Positions 36,217 through 43,812 of a DNA stretch of 64,000 nucleotides are shown one piece after another. The notes under the pieces were generated by a model. It was not told the DNA's origin. It searched no databases and was given only the letters and a program-made list of their open reading frames with translations. A program made the position numbers and the translations under genes. Positions within the stretch are counted from its first letter, which is position 1; each line of letters opens with the position of its first letter. This stretch comes from Mycolicibacterium mucogenicum DSM 44124 (lineage in GTDB: Bacteria; Actinomycetota; Actinomycetes; Mycobacteriales; Mycobacteriaceae): positions 4,278,001 through 4,342,000 of the forward strand of contig NZ_CP062008.1 of the NCBI RefSeq assembly GCF_005670685.2, in the 5' to 3' direction.

Positions 36217-36612
36217 TTACCGGCGGTTCAGGTCGTCGGGCCCGAAGGCGTCGGGCAGCAGTTCGGCCAGGGGCCGCGGACCCGATACGTGATCGATCAA
36301 CATGGCCGGCCCACCGTGCTCGAGCAGCACCTGCCGACAGCGTCCGCACGGCATCAGCACGGCCCCGGAGCCGTCCACACACGCCAGCGCGAGCAGCCGT
36401 CCACCACCGCTGGAATGTAGGGCGCAGACCACAGCACACTCCGCGCAGAGGCCAAGGCCATATGAGACATTTTCCACATTGCAGCCCACCACGATTCGGC
36501 CGTCGTCGACCAGCGCGGCGGCCCCCACGGGGAAGTTCGAATAGGGCGCATAGGCACCCCGGGAAGCAGCTATTGCGTTGTCCTGCAACAGCTTCCAGTC
36601 AATTTCCGGCAT
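36217..36612 (-). CDS. cdd: Cytidine deaminase
   Basis: 131 residues, the tetrameric short type, homologue of Rv3315c. It deaminates cytidine and deoxycytidine. Zinc and catalytic motifs: CAECAVVCAL (Cys ligand and catalytic Glu) and PCGRCRQVLLEHG (two Cys ligands); substrate-binding GCNVENVSYG is complete. ATG 36612 gives the conserved MPEIDW start; an ATG three codons upstream is possible. Divergent from sdhC across a region with an IdeR-like site. Confidence 0.95.
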   Translation of the reverse strand: MPEIDWKLLQDNAIAASRGAYAPYSNFPVGAAALVDDGRIVVGCNVENVSYGLGLCAECAVVCALHSSGGGRLLALACVDGSGAVLMPCGRCRQVLLEHGGPAMLIDHVSGPRPLAELLPDAFGPDDLNRR

Positions 36613-36675
36613 CACCGACACCCCGTTCCCGGCACCCCGGCACCGCCCCGAGACCCGACCCGACTACCCAGTAAG

Positions 36676-36694
36676 TTAATGTAGGCAAACCTAA
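36676..36694. promoter_or_regulatory. IdeR-like iron box
   Basis: Nineteen bases ending in CAAACCTAA match 15 of 19 positions of the mycobacterial IdeR consensus (TTAGGTTAGGCTAACCTAA). It lies 64 bases upstream of cdd and about 40 bases above the sdh promoter -35 box, so it could repress the former or modulate the latter. Confidence 0.45.
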
Positions 36695-36733
36695 TTTCCG
36701 ACGCGGGTTGCCCATTCCCCCCACACGCTAGTT

Positions 36734-36761
36734 CTGACTGTGCGCAAATTGGGATTAGAGT
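36734..36761 (+). promoter_or_regulatory. Candidate promoter of sdhCDAB
   Basis: CTGACT (36734-36739), a 16-base spacer and TAGAGT (36756-36761), placing the transcription start about 70 bases before sdhC. Confidence 0.4.
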
Positions 36762-36837
36762 CGCCCCGAGGTTTGGGCTCGGCACGCGAAAAAGTTGCTG
36801 CCGGGTCATGCGTCCACCGACGGCGTTGGAGGTCGAA

Positions 36838-37272
36838 ATGAGTACAGCGGCAGCCGCGGAATCCGCCATACCCGCGCCGCGTTCATCACAGAAGCGACGG
36901 AGCCTGTATCGCGGAGACCCGGGCATGTGGTCCTGGGTGCTACACCGCATCACCGGTGCCACCATCTTCTTCTTCTTGCTGGTCCACGTTCTGGACACGG
37001 CTCTGGTCCGGGTCAGCCCCGAGGCCTACAACGAGGTGATCAACACCTACAAGACGCCGATCATCGGGCTCATGGAGATGGGCCTGGTCGCGGCGGTGCT
37101 CTACCACGCCCTCAACGGCGTGCGAGTCATTCTGATCGACTTCTGGCAGCAGGGACCCAAGTACCAGCGGGTCATGCTGTGGACCATCCTGGCCATCTGG
37201 ATCGCGGTCGTCATCGCCGCAGTTGGGGTAGAGGGCATGCACATGGTTGAGCACTACGGGTGGCTCAAGTGA
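36838..37272 (+). CDS. sdhC: Succinate dehydrogenase cytochrome b556 subunit
   Basis: 144 residues. Three membrane helices (SWVLHRITGATIFFFLLVHVL, LMEMGLVAAVLYHALNGVRV, WTILAIWIAVVIAAVGV) with the conserved His residues in VLHRITG and YHALNGVR for haem and quinone binding. ATG 36838 has a strong GGAGGT six bases upstream. The annotated M. tuberculosis SdhC starts at the MWSW residue, about 30 residues later; this N-terminal extension is in frame and follows a proper ribosome site. First gene of sdhCDAB; overlaps sdhD by 4 bases. Confidence 0.94.
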   Translation: MSTAAAAESAIPAPRSSQKRRSLYRGDPGMWSWVLHRITGATIFFFLLVHVLDTALVRVSPEAYNEVINTYKTPIIGLMEMGLVAAVLYHALNGVRVILIDFWQQGPKYQRVMLWTILAIWIAVVIAAVGVEGMHMVEHYGWLK

Positions 37273-37751
37273 CCACGCATACCGATTCCGGCGCCGCCGA
37301 GGCGCGCCGCGGGGGCCGTCCGGCCCCGGTCATGGAGCGCGAGCACGACCGCCCCGCCGCCCTCGACCACCCGCGCGCCCCCCGGCGCGCCCGTGGCATC
37401 CCGTACTTCGAGAAGTACGCCTGGTTGTTCATGCGCTTCTCCGGCGCCGCTCTGGTGCTGCTCGCCCTCGGCCACCTGTTCATCGGGCTGATCTGGCAGA
37501 ACGGCGTCTACCGCATCGACTTCAACTACGTCGCAGAGCGGTGGGCCTCCCCCTTCTGGCAGATCTGGGACATGGCGCTGCTGTGGCTGGCGCTGGTGCA
37601 CGGCGCCAACGGCATGCGCACCATCATCGGTGACTACGCCCGCAAGAACACCACCAAGTTCTGGCTGAACTCGATTCTGCTGCTGGCCACCGGATTCACC
37701 CTGGTGCTGGGCAGCTACGTGCTCGTCACCTTCGACGCCAACATCAAGTAA
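37269..37751 (+). CDS. sdhD: Succinate dehydrogenase membrane subunit
   Basis: 160 residues. A long polar N-terminus rich in Arg and Pro precedes three membrane helices (FMRFSGAALVLLALGHLFIG, WDMALLWLALVHGANGMR, FWLNSILLLATGFTLVLGSYVL). HxxNG in VHGANGMRTII is the expected haem/quinone site. GTG 37269 overlaps the sdhC stop; GTG 37260 three codons upstream is an alternative. Anchors SdhAB to the membrane. Confidence 0.93.
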   Translation: MTTHTDSGAAEARRGGRPAPVMEREHDRPAALDHPRAPRRARGIPYFEKYAWLFMRFSGAALVLLALGHLFIGLIWQNGVYRIDFNYVAERWASPFWQIWDMALLWLALVHGANGMRTIIGDYARKNTTKFWLNSILLLATGFTLVLGSYVLVTFDANIK

Positions 37752-37791
37752 GCGGCCCGGCGAGCGAAGCGACGGGAAAAAGGAACAAGAG

Positions 37792-39546
37792 ATGATTCAG
37801 GAACATCGCTACGACGTCGTCATCGTCGGTGCCGGTGGCGCGGGTATGCGCGCGGCCGTGGAATCCGGCCCGCGCGTGCGCACCGCCGTGCTGACCAAGC
37901 TGTACCCGACGCGTTCGCACACCGGTGCCGCGCAGGGCGGCATGTGTGCCGCGCTCGCCAATGTCGAGGACGACAACTGGGAGTGGCACACCTTCGACAC
38001 CGTCAAGGGTGGCGACTACCTCGCTGACCAGGACGCCGTCGAGGTCATGTGCAAGGAAGCCATCGACGCCGTGCTGGACCTCGAGAAGATGGGCATGCCG
38101 TTCAACCGGACGCCCGAGGGCCGCATCGACCAGCGTCGCTTCGGCGGTCACACCCGTGACCATGGCAAGGCCCCCGTCCGCCGCGCCTGCTACGCCGCCG
38201 ACCGCACCGGCCACATGATCCTGCAGACGCTGTACCAAAACTGCGTCAAGCACGACGTCCAGTTCTTCAACGAGTTCTACGCCCTCGACGTGGTCCTCAC
38301 CGAGACCGCCGGCGGTCCCGTCGCCACCGGCATCATCGCCTACGAGCTGGCCACCGGCGACATCCACATCTTCCACGCCAAGGCGATCGTCTTCGCCACC
38401 GGCGGCTCGGGCCGGATGTACAAGACCACCTCCAACGCCCACACCCTCACCGGTGACGGCCTGGGCATCATCTTCCGCAAGGGACTTCCCTTGGAGGACA
38501 TGGAGTTCCACCAGTTCCACCCGACAGGCCTGGCCGGCCTCGGCATCCTGATCTCGGAAGCCGTGCGTGGTGAAGGTGGGCGTCTGCTCAACGCCGAAGG
38601 CGAACGCTTCATGGAGCGCTACGCCCCCACCATCGTCGACCTCGCGCCGCGTGACATCGTGGCCCGCTCGATGGTGCTGGAGGTCCTCGAGGGCCGCGGC
38701 GCCGGACCCAACAAGGACTACGTCTACATCGACGTGCGCCACCTCGGCGAAGAGGTGCTGGAGGCCAAGCTTCCGGACATCACCGAATTCGCCCGCACCT
38801 ACCTGGGCGTCGACCCCGTCACCGAACTGGTGCCGGTGTACCCGACCTGCCACTACGTCATGGGCGGCATCCCGACCACGATCAACGGCCAGGTGCTGCG
38901 CGACAACGTCAACATCGTGCCGGGTCTGTACGCCGCCGGTGAGTGCGCCTGCGTCTCGGTGCACGGCGCCAACCGCCTCGGCACCAACTCGCTGCTCGAC
39001 ATCAACGTGTTCGGCCGTCGCGCCGGCATCGCGGCCGCCGAGTACGCGCAGAACCACAACTACGTCGAACTGCCGGACAACCCGGCCGACATGGTCGTGG
39101 GCTGGGTCGGCGACATCCTGTCCGACCACGGCAACGAGCGCGTCGCCGACATCCGCACCGCGCTGCAGCAGTCGATGGACAACAACGCCGCGGTGTTCCG
39201 CACCGAGGAGACCCTCAAGCAGGCGCTGACGGACATCCACGCGCTGAAGGAGCGGTACAGCCGAATCACGGTGCACGACAAGGGCAAGCGCTACAACAGC
39301 GACCTGCTCGAGGCCATCGAGCTGGGCTTCCTGCTCGAGCTGGCCGAGGTCACCGTCGTCGGTGCGCTGAACCGCAAGGAGTCGCGTGGCGGCCACGCCC
39401 GCGAGGACTACCCGGACCGCGACGACACCAATTACATGCGCCACACCATGGCCTACAAGCAGGGCGCCGACCTCCTGTCCGATATCCGGTTGGACTACAA
39501 GCCTGTCGTCCAGACCCGGTACGAGCCGATGGAACGGAAGTACTGA
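37792..39546 (+). CDS. sdhA: Succinate dehydrogenase flavoprotein subunit
   Basis: 584 residues. It oxidises succinate to fumarate with covalently bound FAD. GAGGAGMRAAVESG is the dinucleotide motif, SHTGAAQGGMCAAL contains the FAD-linking His, and HPTGLAGLG, RDIVARSM and CHYVMGGIPT are substrate-site segments. AAGGAACAAGAG lies before ATG 37792. One base separates its stop from the sdhB start region. Core TCA-cycle and respiratory enzyme. Confidence 0.97.
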   Translation: MIQEHRYDVVIVGAGGAGMRAAVESGPRVRTAVLTKLYPTRSHTGAAQGGMCAALANVEDDNWEWHTFDTVKGGDYLADQDAVEVMCKEAIDAVLDLEKMGMPFNRTPEGRIDQRRFGGHTRDHGKAPVRRACYAADRTGHMILQTLYQNCVKHDVQFFNEFYALDVVLTETAGGPVATGIIAYELATGDIHIFHAKAIVFATGGSGRMYKTTSNAHTLTGDGLGIIFRKGLPLEDMEFHQFHPTGLAGLGILISEAVRGEGGRLLNAEGERFMERYAPTIVDLAPRDIVARSMVLEVLEGRGAGPNKDYVYIDVRHLGEEVLEAKLPDITEFARTYLGVDPVTELVPVYPTCHYVMGGIPTTINGQVLRDNVNIVPGLYAAGECACVSVHGANRLGTNSLLDINVFGRRAGIAAAEYAQNHNYVELPDNPADMVVGWVGDILSDHGNERVADIRTALQQSMDNNAAVFRTEETLKQALTDIHALKERYSRITVHDKGKRYNSDLLEAIELGFLLELAEVTVVGALNRKESRGGHAREDYPDRDDTNYMRHTMAYKQGADLLSDIRLDYKPVVQTRYEPMERKY

Positions 39547-39547
39547 C

Positions 39548-40333
39548 ATGAGTGCACCCGTATTGGACAAGCCCGAAGCCGGCGACCCGCCGCTGCCCCC
39601 GGTGCCCGAAGGCGCCGTCATGGTCACGCTGAAGATCGCCCGGTTCAACCCGGAGAACCCGGACGCCGCCGGTTTCCAGAGCTTCCGCGTGCCGTGCCTG
39701 CCCAGCGACCGGTTGCTGAACCTGCTGCTGTACGTGAAGGGCTACCTTGACGGCACGCTGACGTTCCGCCGGTCCTGCGCGCACGGCGTGTGTGGCTCGG
39801 ACGCCATGCGCATCAACGGTGTGAACCGGCTGGCCTGCAAGGTCCTCATGCGCGACCTGCTGCCGAAGAAGCCCGGCAAGGACCTGACCATCACCATCGA
39901 GCCCATCCGCGGCCTGCCCGTGGAGAAGGACCTCGTGGTGGACATGGAGCCGTTCTTCGACGCCTACCGCGCCGTGAAGCCGTTCCTCATCACGTCGGGC
40001 AATCCCCCGACCCGTGAGCGCATCCAGTCGCAGACCGACCGCGCCCGCTTCGACGACACCACCAAGTGCATCCTGTGCGCCTGCTGCACCACCTCGTGCC
40101 CGGTGTACTGGAGCGAGGGCTCGTACTTCGGCCCCGCCGCCATCGTCAACGCGCACCGGTTCATCTTCGATTCGCGTGACGAGGCCGCCGCCGAGCGCCT
40201 CGACATCCTCAACGAGGTCGACGGTGTGTGGCGCTGCCGCACCACCTTCAACTGCACCGAGGCCTGCCCCCGCGGCATCCAGGTGACCAAGGCGATCCAG
40301 GAAGTCAAGCGCGCCTTGATGTTTGCCCGCTAG
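39548..40333 (+). CDS. sdhB: Succinate dehydrogenase iron-sulfur subunit
   Basis: 261 residues. The N-terminal 2Fe-2S domain has CAHGVCGSDAM and the later RLACK; the C-terminal domain has CILCACCTTSCPVYW and CTEACPRGI for the 4Fe-4S and 3Fe-4S clusters. It carries electrons from SdhA flavin to the quinone site in SdhCD. The operon ends at a strong hairpin 12 bases after the stop. Confidence 0.97.
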   Translation: MSAPVLDKPEAGDPPLPPVPEGAVMVTLKIARFNPENPDAAGFQSFRVPCLPSDRLLNLLLYVKGYLDGTLTFRRSCAHGVCGSDAMRINGVNRLACKVLMRDLLPKKPGKDLTITIEPIRGLPVEKDLVVDMEPFFDAYRAVKPFLITSGNPPTRERIQSQTDRARFDDTTKCILCACCTTSCPVYWSEGSYFGPAAIVNAHRFIFDSRDEAAAERLDILNEVDGVWRCRTTFNCTEACPRGIQVTKAIQEVKRALMFAR

Positions 40334-40345
40334 ATCGTTTTTCTT

Positions 40346-40397
40346 CGAGTGTTGGCTTGTGTTCGAGATTCATTGAAATTCTCGAACACAAGCCAAC
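40346..40397. terminator. Strong hairpin after sdhB; left repeat of second DUF559 cassette
   Basis: GTTGGCTTGTGTTCGAGA (40351-40368) pairs perfectly with 40380-40397 across an 11-base loop: an 18-bp stem. It can terminate sdhCDAB and the convergent DUF559 gene. The outer left part, CGAGTGTTGGC from 40346, recurs at 41294 beyond the other end of the DUF559 gene. Confidence 0.85.
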
Positions 40398-40402
40398 TTT
40401 CG

Positions 40403-41251
40403 TTAGTAGGGCCCACCCGCGCCACGTAGCTCAGCTCGGGTCCGGGCGATGATGGTCCCCGGACGGGCGCGCAGCAGGTCTGCGCCGACCCGAACAATGC
40501 GCCACCCGAGGTCCCGATACTCCACGTCTTGGTCGATGTCGCGAGTCCGCCGACGAGGGTCCTCCCAGTGCTGAATGCCGTCGTACTGGACGCCGACCTT
40601 CCATTCTGGCCAGCCCATGTCGATACGCCCGACGAGATATCTGCCGTCGAATACCTCGATCTGGGTCCTCGACGGCCGCATGCCGTTGTCGGTGAACAAC
40701 AGTCGCAGCCGGGTCTCCTGCGGCGACTCCCCGCCATAGTCGGCGAGGTCAAGCACCTGCTCTAGCTGCCTCAGTCCTCGAGCTCCAGGATGGCGATCGG
40801 CAAGTGTTTGCACTTGAGGGAGTTTCAAGTTGGTGGCCTGGACCAACGCGTCCACCCGGATGACGGCGACCGTCAGCCCCTTTCGTCGCCCGAGGTCGAA
40901 TGCCGTTCTTGCCGGCGTTGTGACGTTGATGCCCCGTACCCGGCACATCTCGTCGTCAGCCAGCCTGTCGCTGCGGATGAGAATGCCAGGTGGCCGCGTC
41001 CTGCTCGCCTGGTTGAGCTCTGCGGGGTGCCTGGCATCGATCCATAGCGAGCCGTGCAGGGCGGCGGCCGACAACCCGACCACAGTCGCCCTGCGCTCGG
41101 ACCACAGCCACGCCGCGACGGCTTTGTCGATGGGTGTGAGCTTCTGACCGCGGGGAACGTACACGTTGCGGTGCACCGCGTCATATCGGGTCCTGAGTTG
41201 GTATCGATTGACCCTGCCCACGGCCAGCGCCTCGGTCCCCAAAAACGGCAT
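40403..41251 (-). CDS. DUF559 (Vsr-like) protein with AbiEi-like N-terminus, second copy
   Basis: 282 residues from ATG 41251 (MPFLGTEALAVG); an upstream ATG at 41293 is also open. The N-terminal part resembles the HTH-containing region of mycobacterial AbiEi/DUF559 proteins. In the C-terminal nuclease-fold domain, Glu179 (SPQETRLRL), Asp211 (RIDMGWP) and Asp224 are kept, but the catalytic Glu position of the E-Y-D-G motif is Gln222 (VQYDG). It may be catalytically weakened or use the Asp instead. Orphan, no toxin partner; enclosed by related hairpins. Function unknown. Confidence 0.78.
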   Translation of the reverse strand: MPFLGTEALAVGRVNRYQLRTRYDAVHRNVYVPRGQKLTPIDKAVAAWLWSERRATVVGLSAAALHGSLWIDARHPAELNQASRTRPPGILIRSDRLADDEMCRVRGINVTTPARTAFDLGRRKGLTVAVIRVDALVQATNLKLPQVQTLADRHPGARGLRQLEQVLDLADYGGESPQETRLRLLFTDNGMRPSRTQIEVFDGRYLVGRIDMGWPEWKVGVQYDGIQHWEDPRRRTRDIDQDVEYRDLGWRIVRVGADLLRARPGTIIARTRAELRGAGGPY

Positions 41252-41293
41252 GTGGATAAGACGTGTGCGCCACCTGCCCGGTTCCACCCTCAT

Positions 41294-41350
41294 CGAGTGT
41301 TGGCCTGTGTGCGACAAATGTGCGAAATCTCGAACGCAACCGAACACTCG
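41294..41350. repeat. Right hairpin repeat of the second DUF559 cassette
   Basis: CGAGTGTTGGCCTGTGTGCGA at 41294-41314 matches the left hairpin (40346-40366) in 19 of 21 positions, and pairs imperfectly with a 3' arm ending ACCGAACACTCG at 41350. It lies just upstream of the DUF559 start and ends 54 bases before the next gene. Confidence 0.75.
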
Positions 41351-41368
41351 GCGGGAAGAAAGTCAGGT

Positions 41369-41397
41369 ATTTACTGGGACCACTGTTCCCGGTAAAT
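41369..41397. promoter_or_regulatory. Palindromic operator before the AurF-like gene
   Basis: A 29-bp palindrome with arms ATTTACTGGGA and TCCCGGTAAAT; 12 of 14 base pairs match. It ends seven bases before ATG 41405, overlapping the ribosome site region. The TetR gene downstream (43788-44522) is the obvious candidate binder, though no second copy is seen near that gene. Confidence 0.55.
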
Positions 41398-41404
41398 TGG
41401 AGAC

Positions 41405-42382
41405 ATGACTAAGGCAATGGAGCCCGGTTACCAGAACCTCCTCGATGTGTTGTCGGAAGGCTCGGTGCGGCGCCGCTTCGACCCCTACCTCGACATCGCG
41501 TGGGATGCCCCGGACATGCAGATCGACCTCAACGATCCGCGCTGGGTGCTGTCGCCCACCATCGACCCGCTGGGCGCCACCGAGTGGTACCAGAGCCAGC
41601 CGCTGGAGCGGCAGATCGAGATCGGCCGCTGGCGGACGCTCAACACCGTCAAGGTGGGCGCGGCGTTCGAGAGCATCCTGATCCGCGGGCTGATGGCCTT
41701 CATCATGAAGCTGCCCAACAACTCCCCCGAGTTCCGGTACGCGCTCCACGAGATGACCGAGGAGTGCAACCACATCCAGATGTTCCAGGAGCTGGTCAAC
41801 CGCTCCGGGACCGATGTCCCGGGCATGCGGAAGCTCTTCTTCAAGCTGTCGCCGTACATCGGCCTGGTCGGCCAGTACTCGCCGACGGCGTTCATGGCCG
41901 GCATCCTCGCCGGCGAGGAGCCCATCGACCACTTCCAGAAGGGCATGATCCGAAACGGCGCCAACCTGCCGCCGGCCGTGCTGCGCACCATGCAGATCCA
42001 CATCGCCGAGGAAGCCCGGCACATCTCGTGGGCCAACGAGTTCCTCAAGACCCACATGCCCGAACGGTCGTGGCGGTTCAAGGCCTTCGCCACCGTCGCG
42101 TTCCCGCTGACGCTGCGCTGGCTCGCGCACGAGATCATGGGATCGCCGAAGTCGTTCGGCAAGCAGTTCGACATCCCGGAAGACGTCATGCGGCAGGCGT
42201 TCTGGCGCAGCCCGCAGTCACGGAAGATCATGGCCGGCTTCTTCGACGAGACCCGTGCGCTCGCCGAGGAGATCGGCCTGATGAACCGCGTGGGCCGCTG
42301 GATGTGGAAGCGCTGCGGCATCGCCGGTGAGACGGCCCGCTACCGCAGCGCGCCCAACCGCGAGGCACAGTTGATCGCCTGA
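41405..42382 (+). CDS. AurF-like diiron oxygenase
   Basis: 325 residues of the PF11583-type family that includes p-aminobenzoate N-oxygenase AurF. Two diiron half-sites are clear: EECNH (Glu119-His123) and EEARH (Glu202-His206), inside long helices. Such enzymes use a non-haem diiron centre and O2 to oxidise amines or other substrates. The stop overlaps the start of a ferredoxin-reductase fusion (TGATG), which can supply electrons. TTGGAG lies just before ATG 41405, under a large palindrome. The substrate is unknown. Confidence 0.85.
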   Translation: MTKAMEPGYQNLLDVLSEGSVRRRFDPYLDIAWDAPDMQIDLNDPRWVLSPTIDPLGATEWYQSQPLERQIEIGRWRTLNTVKVGAAFESILIRGLMAFIMKLPNNSPEFRYALHEMTEECNHIQMFQELVNRSGTDVPGMRKLFFKLSPYIGLVGQYSPTAFMAGILAGEEPIDHFQKGMIRNGANLPPAVLRTMQIHIAEEARHISWANEFLKTHMPERSWRFKAFATVAFPLTLRWLAHEIMGSPKSFGKQFDIPEDVMRQAFWRSPQSRKIMAGFFDETRALAEEIGLMNRVGRWMWKRCGIAGETARYRSAPNREAQLIA

Positions 42383-43812
42383 TGCCCCACGTCATCACGC
42401 AGTCCTGCTGCAGCGACGCGTCCTGCGTCTATGCCTGTCCGGTCAACTGCATTCACCCCACGCCCGACGAGCCCGACTTCCACACCGCCGAGATGCTCTA
42501 CATCGACCCGGTGGAGTGCGTCGACTGCGGCGCGTGTGTGACGGCCTGTCCGGTCGACGCCATCAAGCACGACGGTTCACTGGAGCCGACCGAGAAGGTC
42601 TTCCTCGAGCTCAACGCCGGCTTCTACTCCGAGCCCCGGCCCCGGCCGCTGCTGGCGCCCGTCGTTCCCCCACTGCAGGTCCGCGCGCCCGGAGCCATCA
42701 GCGTGGCCATCGTCGGGTCGGGTCCGGCGGCGATGTACGCGGCCGACGAAGTGCTGACCATCCCCGCGGCGCGCGTCCGGATGTATGAGCGGCTCGCCCA
42801 GGCCGGCGGGCTCGCGCGCTTCGGCGTGGCCCCGGACCACCGGCGTACCCGGGGCGTTTCCCGTCAGTTCGACACCATCACCGCCGACCCGCGGCTGGAG
42901 TTGGTAACGGGAGTCGAGGTCGGCTCCGACATCACCCACCAGCAGCTGCTCGCGGAGCATGACGCCGTCATCTACGCCGTCGGCGCCGCGACGGATCGTC
43001 CACTGGATGTACCCGGAGCGAACCTGCCGGGCGTCAGCTCCGCCACCCGTTTCGTGGCGTGGTACAACGGCCATCCCGACTTCGCCGACGCCGTCTTCGA
43101 CCTGTCGCAGCCGCGTGCGGTCGTCATCGGCAACGGCAACGTCGCGCTCGACGTTGCCCGGATTCTCACCACCGATCCGGACCGGCTGGCCGCCACCGAC
43201 ATCGCGCCACACGCGTTGAAAGCCTTGCGGCAGAGCAAGATCGACGAAGTCGTGGTCGTCGGGCGACGGGGCCTGGCGCAGTCGGCGTTCACGGTGCCGG
43301 AGCTGGTCGGCCTGACGTCGATGCCCGACGTCGATGTCGTCATCTCAGCACAGGACCTGGCGTCACTGCCGGACACCGATCCACGGGCCCGCATCCTCGG
43401 CGACCTCCCGCAGCGGCCCGGGAACCGCCGGATCGTCCTGACGTACCTGCAGTCACCCACCGCCATTGCGCCGACTGCAGCCGGACTGGACGTCGAATTC
43501 GCCCGCAACGAACTCGTGGCGGCGGCCGACGGCACCACGAAGGTGAAGCCGACCGGGGACCTGCACACCGTCACTGCCGGACTGGTGCTCACGTCGATCG
43601 GCTACCGCGGCCGGCCTGTGGCCGACCTGCCCTTCGACGACGCCCACGGCACGATCCCCAACGACAAGGGCCGGGTCGACGGCGTCGCCGCGACCTACGT
43701 GACGGGCTGGATCAAACGCGGCCCGACGGGCTTCATCGGCACCAACAAGTCCTGCGCGCAGGAGACCGTGCGCAGTCTGGTGGCCGACTACAACGCAGGG
43801 TTGCTGGCCTGA
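42382..43812 (+). CDS. Ferredoxin-fused NADPH:ferredoxin reductase (FprB-like)
   Basis: 476 residues. The first 60 residues are a bacterial ferredoxin with cysteines at 9/10, 15, 19, 23 and 46, 49, 52, 56, fitting a 7Fe or 8Fe type. From residue 107 follows an adrenodoxin-reductase-like domain with the FAD motif VGSGPAAMYAADE and the NADPH motif GNGNVALDVARIL, and the C-terminal GWIKRGPTGFIGTNK. Domain order resembles mycobacterial FprB. Start overlaps the diiron oxygenase stop, so it is almost surely the dedicated electron supplier of that enzyme. Confidence 0.92.
   Translation: MPHVITQSCCSDASCVYACPVNCIHPTPDEPDFHTAEMLYIDPVECVDCGACVTACPVDAIKHDGSLEPTEKVFLELNAGFYSEPRPRPLLAPVVPPLQVRAPGAISVAIVGSGPAAMYAADEVLTIPAARVRMYERLAQAGGLARFGVAPDHRRTRGVSRQFDTITADPRLELVTGVEVGSDITHQQLLAEHDAVIYAVGAATDRPLDVPGANLPGVSSATRFVAWYNGHPDFADAVFDLSQPRAVVIGNGNVALDVARILTTDPDRLAATDIAPHALKALRQSKIDEVVVVGRRGLAQSAFTVPELVGLTSMPDVDVVISAQDLASLPDTDPRARILGDLPQRPGNRRIVLTYLQSPTAIAPTAAGLDVEFARNELVAAADGTTKVKPTGDLHTVTAGLVLTSIGYRGRPVADLPFDDAHGTIPNDKGRVDGVAATYVTGWIKRGPTGFIGTNKSCAQETVRSLVADYNAGLLA

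Noticed and set aside
37744..39648. A 634-codon minus-strand reading frame across sdhA
   Set aside because: It mirrors the sdhA coding sequence, lacks any domain and results from the high third-position GC of sdhA.
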